Positions 57,109 through 64,000 of a DNA stretch of 64,000 nt are shown one piece after another (the first letter of the stretch is position 1; each line of letters starts with the position of its first letter). The position numbers were made by a program, and so were the translations under genes. Source of the stretch: an uncultured Clostridium sp. (GTDB lineage Bacteria; Bacillota; Clostridia; TANB77; CAG-508). The DNA is taken from positions 1-64,000 of the forward strand of contig USGK01000004.1 in the NCBI GenBank assembly GCA_900554175.1, given 5' to 3'. The notes beneath the pieces were generated by a model that was given only the letters and a program-made list of their open reading frames with translations, did not search any database and was not told the origin of the DNA.

Positions 57109-59335
57109 CTAATTTGTAATAATTTTTGCAAGTATAGACAAATCAGATATGTCTATATGTCCATCTCCATTTAGATCACCAACTTTTATTTGTCTTTCAT
57201 CAAAATCAGCTTTTCCTACTATATATGCTGCCATGATTCCTAAATCAGATATATCTAATTTTCCATCTAAATTTAGATCACCTAACAAGTCTTTTTCTAT
57301 TATATTATCTACACACACTTTTACAGTTTGGTTATTTCCAAGCATATCTGTTAAAGTCACTAATTCTGATGAATTTTTATCAAATGTTTTATAAATATAT
57401 ATTTCATTTATTCCAAAAGGTGTAGTTTTTGAATATGAATTAAAAATTTTTCTAAAATTTATATCAACACTTTTATCTGATTTCATTTCACTAGCATATC
57501 TCCAGCCAGTTTTATACCAATCGGAATAACTTCCATTCGAATCCTTTTCTTGAAGTGCCCTATTAGATTTTATTACTACTGTAACTTTACCATTTGTTTT
57601 ATCTTCTATACTCTTTATGCATGAATAATTAAATTTTGTAGCATTTTTAACAACATTTTTAAAGTTTTGTCTATCTTTCTCGTTTTCATAAGACTCTACT
57701 CTATATATTCCCCCATTTCTTATTTGGTTATTTTTAGATGCAGTTGGTCTCATATTTGTATTTAATAAATTAACTTTTATCATATTACTAAATCGTATAT
57801 AATCATCAGAAGTTCCTAAATCTGTTATCTCATTTCCTTCTGAATCTGTCGCATTTTTATCTAATACACTATAGTAAATTCCTGCAACTTTGTTAACATT
57901 ATCTAGATAATTTATATCATTTTTGTTTCCCACTTCATCTTCCACATTTGTAATGTAGTGATCTGTATAAAAAAATGTATCATTCCCAAATTTTTGAATA
58001 AAAGAACCTTCATAATGCTTTGCATAAACCATGTTATTTTCTGAATTTATATTTAAAGTTCCCTCTTTCAATTTATAGCTTCCATTATTCTCTACTATAC
58101 TTGAGCAATTGACTATTGATTCATCTTCTATATTTTTAAAATCATTGCTTACATAAAATCTATCATCAGCTTGTACCCAATTTCCGTTAATAGAATTTGA
58201 AAGCCATCTTTGTACAGTTCCATAAGGATCTAATTTTACATACATTGTATATTTATATTTACTATTAGTACCATTCTTCAAAATATACCCACCAAGTAAA
58301 GAATGACTTTTGCATAGTAAATTTTCAGTTGAATCAGAATATCTTTCTGAAAATCTTTCAAAATCAACTTTTTTACATTCTCCAAATTTTAAATTTTGAC
58401 AATTTATATCTTGTTGCTCTTCCTCTGTTCCTAGATTGACTTCTCTTATATATGTATCAAAAACTGGATAATTAAGCTCATACCATGGGCATTTCAATTG
58501 AATAGGATTTCCATTATCATCCAAATAGTATTCTTTTTCTGTAATAACCTTTCCTTTAGAATTATATATTGGATTACCTTCTTTATCTAATACTACTTTT
58601 TCTCTTATAAGTACTCCAATATCTTCATTAATATTAAGCTTTTTGTATTTTTCTGATGTAGTATCTAGACCATGATTACTTAAACTCTCTTCATCTCCTT
58701 TTAAATAATAAACTTTACTTCCATCATCCAATATTCTAGTTGAAAAACAAGATAAATATAACTTTCCATCATCATCTTTAAACCATTTAGGTCCCCAGGT
58801 ATTTGTACTTAAATCATATTTGTTATTTTCAAACCTTCCGTATTTTATATCTATAAGGGTAATTAAATATTCCATTTCCTTCATATGTAATATTTGTCCA
58901 ATTTAGTAAATCTTTACTTTTAAATATATTAACTACCATTTGTCCATCAGTACTTCCTCCTTTAGTTACTGCTATATAAAATATACCATTTATGTATATC
59001 ATATTAGCATCTCTTCCCATTATTCCTGTTTCGCCTATATATGTAAAATCTTTTCCATTGTTTGTTACATATAACTGTATATTTTGGTCTACACTTTTTT
59101 TTATTTCATTTTTTGATTCATTTTTTTCAATGTTAACTGTAAAAAACATTCCTATTGCTAAATTTTCGTTATTTAAATAGTTTTCGTCTAAATCATTTAA
59201 TTCTTTATTTTCATCCAAATAATCTATTGCAATAGATTGTGGTTTATTTACAATCATTATATTGAAAAACATTACCAACATCGTAATAATTGCTATTATT
59301 TTTAATCTTTGCATAATTAACCTCCAATTCTTCAA
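57109..59335 (-). CDS. Secreted GH43-like protein with dockerin, read through a CGGA +1 site
   Basis: The protein of about 741 residues starts with a signal peptide (about 1-30) and has beta-propeller strands typical of glycoside hydrolase family 43: GRDANMIYINGIFYI and, after the shift, STNTWGPKWFKDDDGKLYL. The C terminus is a type I dockerin with two calcium-binding repeats (GDLNLDGKLDISDL and GDLNGDGHIDISDL). In triplets the gene splits: the upstream frame ends with KIRKV* at an in-frame CGG (58838-58840), the downstream frame begins at 58884. Reading CGGA as Gly gives KI-G-RFENN. Its dockerin could anchor it in a cohesin-bearing surface complex; no scaffold gene is in this window. Confidence 0.85.
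58837..58840 (-). other. In-frame CGG at +1 shift site (dockerin protein)
   Basis: On the minus strand ATA CGG AAG GTT TGA ends the first frame. ATA CGGA AGG TTT GAA AAT AAC joins the GH43-like halves with no missing sequence. Confidence 0.85.
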
Positions 59336-59566
59336 AATTTTATTTTTGACTTTTTTATATTCACAATTATATTTGTCATAATCCTATTTCTTATGTCTCT
59401 TTATTTTATACTATATAATTTTATTAAATATTAATTTTCCTTTCGGATACAACACTTTAGAGACTTTTTACATTTTTATTACATTTAAATTACGATATTT
59501 TATAATTACATTTAATTATAATAGAATTACTTAGGCTTATATGTATTATGATATTTCTATGTTATA

Positions 59567-59645
59567 TTTTTCGACTTTTAGTCGAAAAAGTATTGACTAA
59601 TTTGATAATATAATTTATAATTATATCAAAACCGACTAATAGTCG
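59567..59645 (+). promoter_or_regulatory. Promoter with two TetR-type operators
   Basis: TTGACT (59593-59598) and TATAAT (59616-59621) are exactly 17 bases apart. A palindrome (ttttcgacttttagtcgaaaa) lies directly upstream of the -35, and a perfect palindrome CGACTAATAGTCG (59633-59645) lies between the -10 and the regulator's ribosome site. The repeated CGACT/AGTCG half-sites suggest autoregulation by the adjacent TetR protein. Confidence 0.85.
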
Positions 59646-59660
59646 AATGGAGGAATTTTA

Positions 59661-60263
59661 TTGAAAACTACAAATAGAAAAGAAGAGCTACTTAATATAG
59701 CTTATAACAAATTCATAACCCAAGGCTATCAAAATACAAGCATTGATGAAATTATTAGTGAAGCTAAAATTGCTAAAGGAACATATTATTATTATTTTGA
59801 AAGTAAGGAAAAAACTTTAGAAGAAGTAATAAATATGGTCGTTGAAAAAATGACAAATAAAGCTAAGGCAATTTTAGAGCTAAATTTACCATTAGAGCAA
59901 AAATTTATAAATGTAATTCTATCTTTTAAACCTGAAATAAATGAAGAAAACCTAACTGAAGTTATAAATTTACCAGAAAATATTATTATGCATGAAAAAG
60001 TAAATAAGAAAGTTATTCAAAATGCTGTACCAATATTAACTCAAATTGTTGAAGAAGGCAATAAACACGAAATCTTAAATTGCACTGAAAATATTCCTGA
60101 AAAAATAAAAATTACTTTAATGCTTAGTAGTAGTTTATTTGATGATGGAAATTATAATGAAGCTGATATTAAAGTATATATAGATATAGTCGAATCTTTG
60201 TTAGGTGCATCAAAAGGAAGTCTTTCTTTTATAAAAAATTTAATCGGAAATGGAGAAAAATAG
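59661..60263 (+). CDS. TetR/AcrR-family regulator
   Basis: This 200-residue repressor has an N-terminal HTH (YNKFITQGYQNTSIDEIISEAKIAKGTYYYYF, residues 15-47 region) and a helical ligand domain with CGG-free codon use. It starts at TTG seven bases after ATGGAGGA. The gene directly precedes an ABC transporter pair in one operon and has two operator palindromes in its promoter, so it probably senses a substrate of the transporter or membrane stress. Confidence 0.9.
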   Translation: MKTTNRKEELLNIAYNKFITQGYQNTSIDEIISEAKIAKGTYYYYFESKEKTLEEVINMVVEKMTNKAKAILELNLPLEQKFINVILSFKPEINEENLTEVINLPENIIMHEKVNKKVIQNAVPILTQIVEEGNKHEILNCTENIPEKIKITLMLSSSLFDDGNYNEADIKVYIDIVESLLGASKGSLSFIKNLIGNGEK

Positions 60264-60266
60264 TAT

Positions 60267-61028
60267 ATGGAAAAGAAAAAAATTATAAGTGTTAAAAATT
60301 TAATAAAAAGTTTCAAAAGTGAAAGTGGAACTCAAACTATTATCAATAATATAGATTTAGATATTTATGAAAATGATTTTACTATAATAATGGGTTCTTC
60401 TGGTGCTGGAAAATCAACTCTTTTATATAGTTTATCTGGAATGGATAAACCAACAAGTGGCAATATTATTTTTAATGATAAAGACATCACTAAAATGAAT
60501 ACAGACGATTTAGCATTATTTAGACGAAAAAACTGTGGATTTGTATTTCAGCAAATTTATATGTTAGATAAAATGAGTTTACTTGATAATGTTTTAACAG
60601 CCGGACTTTTAACAGAAAAAAACAAGAAAAAAGTAATTGCTCGTGCTAAAGAACTATTTAAAAAGGTAAATATAAAAGAAACAACATATAGAAAAACATC
60701 AAGTCAAGTATCTGGAGGAGAATGTCAAAGAGCAGGAATAGTAAGAGCTGTTATAAATTCTCCATCTGTAATATTTGCTGATGAACCAACTGGTGCATTA
60801 AACTCAGATAACGGCACCAAAGTATTAGATGTTCTAACAGAATTTAATAATACAGGTGAAAGCATTATAATGGTTACCCATGATAAAAAAAGTGCTTTGA
60901 GAGGAAATAGAATAATTTATTTAAAAGATGGAAAAATCTTTGGCGAATTATCTCTTGAAAAATATAATGAAAATGATACAGAAAGAAATCAAAAATTAGA
61001 CAGATTTTTAAAAGAAATGGGGTGGTAA
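60267..61028 (+). CDS. ABC transporter ATPase, MacB/LolD-type
   Basis: This 253-residue ATPase has Walker A GSSGAGKST (about 45-53), a Q-loop, the signature VSGGECQRAGIVRA, Walker B VIFADEPTGAL and an H-loop VTHD. The family drives mechanotransmission through FtsX-like permeases in export or bacitracin-type resistance. It starts three bases after the regulator stop and overlaps the permease gene by seven bases. Confidence 0.93.
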   Translation: MEKKKIISVKNLIKSFKSESGTQTIINNIDLDIYENDFTIIMGSSGAGKSTLLYSLSGMDKPTSGNIIFNDKDITKMNTDDLALFRRKNCGFVFQQIYMLDKMSLLDNVLTAGLLTEKNKKKVIARAKELFKKVNIKETTYRKTSSQVSGGECQRAGIVRAVINSPSVIFADEPTGALNSDNGTKVLDVLTEFNNTGESIIMVTHDKKSALRGNRIIYLKDGKIFGELSLEKYNENDTERNQKLDRFLKEMGW

Positions 61029-63340
61029 AAATGATCCATATAATAACACTTTCTAAAAATTCCTTTTTAAAAAATTTTAAAACATTATTATCATTTTCTA
61101 TTATATTACTAATTGCAAGTATGTTCTTTGGAAGCGCATTAGTTATAAATAATAATTTTAGTAAAGATTATAATGAAAAATTTAATGAATTAAATACAGC
61201 TAATGCTTTTTTTACTATCTCGAAATCAGAATATAATGAGAGTATTTTAAATGATATAAAAAATATGGATAATATTATAGAAGCAGAATCACGAAAAGGT
61301 ATTTTGCTTACTATTCCTATAAAGACACAAAATTCTACTCAAGATCAAGAACAAATATTTTACGATATTGGAGATAATGGAAATATTAGTAAATATCAAA
61401 TCGTGGAAAAACGTAATTTAACAGACGGTAATTATATATATATTTCAAATTATACATATATAAATTCTAATTTAAACTTAACTGACAATTTTAGTTTTAA
61501 TTTAAACAATATAGACTATTCGTTTCCTATTGGTGGAATCATAGAAGAAATGCAATATGGTAATTATTCTAGTGAGGTATTAGGACAATTTCTATCAAGT
61601 AGTGCCTATCAAAATCTACTAAAAAATAATGAAGATAACGAAATAATTACCATATCTATAAAAAGTAAAGATTCTTATGAATCATATAACAAAATATCTA
61701 AATTATTAAATGATAAAAATATAACTATTTATAATCGAAATTATGATGAACAATCTAAAAATAGCAGACTTGCTATCTCAAATGTTCTAGTTTTAATTTT
61801 AACTATATTTTCTTTTGTAATATTGCTAGTAAGCTTACTAGTAAGTAAATTTAAAATAGAACAATCTATTGAAGAGGAAATGAGTGATTTTGGTGTTTTG
61901 AAAGCATTAGGATATACTAGCAAAGAAATAATGATTGCAAATATATTGCCATATATAATTAGTGGCTTATTATTTAGCCTTGCAGGAATTGCACTTTCAT
62001 ACTCAATTATACCAATATTGAAAAGCGCAATAGAAATGCAAACAGGTTTTATATGGAAGGCTAGATTTGATATTTTATCAAGTGGAATAGTTTTAATTAT
62101 TAATATAATTTTAATAACTTTATTCACAGTAATGGCTGTTAAAAAAATAAAAAAATTAAATCCTATAAATGCAATTAGAGGTATAGAAAATGAAAATAAA
62201 AGTAAAAATCATTTTGAAATTGATAAAACAAAAGTTGGCATTGAAATTAACCTAGCTTTAAAAAATTATGCTAATAGTAAAACTCAAAATAATTTACTTG
62301 GAATAGTATTATTTTGTATTACATTTATTTCTAGTTTCGTTGGTATTCTTTTTTACAATGTAAATTTAAATCCTATGAATTTTATTGATACATTAGTAGA
62401 AGAACATCCAAATGTAGCAATTGTTGTAAATAAAGATATAAAAGATAACCTTAGTAATATAAGTGACGTTAGAAATGTTATCTATTATGATGAAAATGCA
62501 AGTATAACATATAAAGATAATTTGTACAAAGTATTTGTTGCAGATGATTTTAAAAATGTTTCAAATGATATATGTTATGAAGGAGCCAATCCAAACAATG
62601 AATTTGAAATTGCTGTTGGAAGTCAAATCAAAGAAATGTATAATATTAAAATAAATGACTATATAGAATTAAATAAAAATGGAATTAGTAAACAATATAA
62701 AGTTGTCGGATTTATTCAATCAGTAAACAATGCAGGAGGAGTTTTTGAATTAACTTTAGATGGATACAAAAATATAGATAATACTTATATACCTAAAACT
62801 ATGTATATTTATTTACAAAATAACAAAAATTCAAAAGATTTTATACAAGATATTGAAAATACTTATGATAAAGAAATAGCTACAATAATAAATTATGATG
62901 AATCTATGAATTCAGCAATGGATATGTATGTAACACTTGTAAGTATGATAAGTATCATAATCACAATTATAACAATTTTACTAATTTATCTAATTTTGTA
63001 TATTATTATTTCTAGTATTATTACAAAAAGAAAGCAAGAACTCGGAATATTAAAATCTATTGGTTATAAAAGTAATCAACTTATTCTTGAGCTAATTGGT
63101 GGTTTTATTCCAAGTGTGATTTTTTCGACTGCTTTGGGATTTGTATTTAGTAAATTACTTATGAATAATATATATATACATCTATTTAAATCTGTTGGTG
63201 CTTACAAAATAAGTTTTGATTATCCAATTATGGTATTTTTTATAGTTGCTTTTCTACTGGTGGTTAGTACATTTATATTAGCAAGTATTTTAGCAAGTAA
63301 AATAAAGAAAATTTCTGTATATTCACTTATTAAGGAATAA
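61022..63340 (+). CDS. FtsX-like ABC permease
   Basis: This 772-residue membrane protein has ten predicted transmembrane helices in an FtsX/BceB-like layout: one helix, a large extracytoplasmic domain (about 45-240), three helices, a second FtsX copy with another ectodomain, and three final helices. It contains the ELGILKSIGYKSNQLILEL motif of FtsX permeases, near residue 675. It works with the ATPase encoded by the overlapping gene. The substrate may be an antimicrobial peptide or lipid. Confidence 0.9.
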   Translation: MVKMIHIITLSKNSFLKNFKTLLSFSIILLIASMFFGSALVINNNFSKDYNEKFNELNTANAFFTISKSEYNESILNDIKNMDNIIEAESRKGILLTIPIKTQNSTQDQEQIFYDIGDNGNISKYQIVEKRNLTDGNYIYISNYTYINSNLNLTDNFSFNLNNIDYSFPIGGIIEEMQYGNYSSEVLGQFLSSSAYQNLLKNNEDNEIITISIKSKDSYESYNKISKLLNDKNITIYNRNYDEQSKNSRLAISNVLVLILTIFSFVILLVSLLVSKFKIEQSIEEEMSDFGVLKALGYTSKEIMIANILPYIISGLLFSLAGIALSYSIIPILKSAIEMQTGFIWKARFDILSSGIVLIINIILITLFTVMAVKKIKKLNPINAIRGIENENKSKNHFEIDKTKVGIEINLALKNYANSKTQNNLLGIVLFCITFISSFVGILFYNVNLNPMNFIDTLVEEHPNVAIVVNKDIKDNLSNISDVRNVIYYDENASITYKDNLYKVFVADDFKNVSNDICYEGANPNNEFEIAVGSQIKEMYNIKINDYIELNKNGISKQYKVVGFIQSVNNAGGVFELTLDGYKNIDNTYIPKTMYIYLQNNKNSKDFIQDIENTYDKEIATIINYDESMNSAMDMYVTLVSMISIIITIITILLIYLILYIIISSIITKRKQELGILKSIGYKSNQLILELIGGFIPSVIFSTALGFVFSKLLMNNIYIHLFKSVGAYKISFDYPIMVFFIVAFLLVVSTFILASILASKIKKISVYSLIKE

Positions 63341-63372
63341 TGTATACTACTTAAAATAAAAAAATATTGTAT

Positions 63373-63459
63373 CTAAAGACTTTGAAGGAGTTCATGAATA
63401 TAAATTTGATTTTCCTATGATGTTTTTGTCACTTGCGTGCTTTATATTATTGTATGAAT
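63373..63459 (+). pseudogene. Remnant of an ABC permease C terminus
   Basis: A short frame with KDFEGVHEYKFDFPMMFLS then CFILLYE resembles the last helix region of the upstream permease (GAYKISFDYPIMVFFIVAF). It has no start or ribosome site. It may be debris from a duplicated permease gene. Confidence 0.4.
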
Positions 63460-63613
63460 GAATTAATTAAAAAATGTTCAAAATATAAAAATCTATATGA
63501 AATTGAAGGTTGAAAATAAAGACAATGCTTAGATTGCATTGTCTTTATCATTTTCAATAGGTATATATCATTTTAGTGTACTATTTTGTAATTTTAAGAA
63601 TTCAACTTTAGTT

Positions 63614-63877
63614 TCAATTGGCTCGTTCATCTTCAAAGTATCCAAGATAATGAAATCGGTTTTTAGCTTTAATTAAGCATTTAATATTTTTTATAATATA
63701 TTCTTCTTTTTTAGGTTTAGATTCTTATTTAACTTCTGGAATTTTAATCTCATATTCTATAATTAAATTTCTAATATATTCAGATTGAGATAAGTTTAAA
63801 TTTGAAGAATCTCTTTTTAAAATAAATTTTTCATCATAACTTAAAAATATATTAACTTTATTATTTCTTATTCTCAT
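63614..63877 (-). pseudogene. Decayed mobilization/RHH-type gene with an in-frame stop
   Basis: The frame MRIRNNKVNIFLSYDEKF then LNLSQSEYIRNLI is a ribbon-helix-helix/MobC-like N terminus. It ends after 50 residues at a TAA (63725-63727), but the same frame then continues open for another 36 codons (ESKPKKEEYIIKNIKCLIKA) to a TGA at 63614. That suggests a pseudogene or a short two-part protein. No CGG is involved. Confidence 0.5.
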
Positions 63878-64000
63878 TATCTTCAAAATACTTTCTAAAT
63901 ATTAAGGTGGGAATTCCCTTAATAGAATTTGTATGGGAGTACAAATTCAGTGCTGGCTATACACAATATGCGATTAAGTACTCACACTTTTTCATTATAA
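63878..64000. other. Gene-free end of the window
   Basis: I see no gene in the last 120 bases. A feature with TTGTATGGGAGTACAAA-type dyad near 63928 is unremarkable. Confidence 0.4.

Noticed and set aside
7471..58840. All six CGG frame breaks as plain sequencing error
   Set aside because: Not fully excluded, but errors inserting C before GG should fall in all codon phases and also hit noncoding and other genes. Here every case is at the first position before a Gly codon, and no gene contains a CGG that is not at a break.
7471..58840. CGG reassigned to Trp, Gln or another amino acid as a triplet
   Set aside because: A reassigned triplet would keep the frame. Every site needs a net skip of one base to recover the conserved protein.
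1..64000. Recoding of TGA as a sense codon
   Set aside because: Several genes end cleanly at TGA, and no gene needs read-through of TGA.

Overview
The window is AT-rich DNA from a spore-forming, low-GC Firmicute, most likely an uncultured clostridium. The evidence is a gerA-type germination operon, veg, yabG and spoIIID, and strong GGAGG ribosome binding sites throughout. Positions about 281-26294 are an integrated mobile element. The rest is ordinary chromosome.

Mobile element (281-26294). A 15-base direct repeat (ccttcgggttatgag, the anticodon arm of a tRNA-Met) marks both ends. The right end also carries the 3' half of that tRNA. From the right the element has a tyrosine integrase, two unknown genes (one with a four-cysteine motif, one a membrane protein), an excisionase-like protein, a replisome-organizer/DnaC-like pair, a ParB-like protein and a MOB relaxase. 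Next comes a leftward cargo block: a type III restriction-modification system, two HEPN/DUF5677-like proteins, an MBL-fold protein, a trypsin-NACHT STAND protein, and a small serine-motif protein coupled to a radical SAM/SPASM enzyme. It is followed by an XRE regulator, two metallophosphoesterases, a DUF4143 ATPase under a 23-bp-periodic repeat promoter, a DUF5677 protein, and TnpV with a companion. This is an integrative mobilizable element with defence cargo.

Chromosome (26300-64000). In order: HAD phosphatase, methyltransferase, Nudix, Maf, a frameshifted P-loop kinase, DUF3137, CYTH, DUF3298-like, DUF2207, peptidase U32, TatD, AcpS, a WG-repeat protein, gerA-type A/B/C with a small fourth gene, a pilin-like protein, Veg, YabG, SpoIIID, a GT-C-like membrane protein, dUTPase, FeoA/FeoB, a wHTH protein, two half-size TauE/SafE proteins, a WecA/MraY-rubredoxin fusion, RpiB, an RluA-family synthase, a secreted dockerin protein, a TetR-ABC operon, and a decayed mobilization gene.

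Main discovery. I read every CGG on both strands. Only six lie in frame in a credible gene, and all six sit exactly where that gene needs a +1 frameshift: SSST-motif protein, DUF3137, DUF2207, dockerin protein, and FeoB twice. In each case reading the four bases CGGA or CGGT as one Gly restores the conserved protein, including the invariant Gly of the FeoB P-loop and the poly-Gly tail of DUF2207. No CGG in the window is read as a normal triplet, while about sixty CGGs that straddle codon boundaries (such as GAC GGA) cause no disruption. CGT, CGC and CGA are used for Arg normally. The simplest biological reading is that CGG is not a sense triplet here and that CGGN is decoded as a quadruplet glycine codon or triggers an efficient +1 shift. 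A systematic sequence error must be excluded, but the strict codon phase argues against it.
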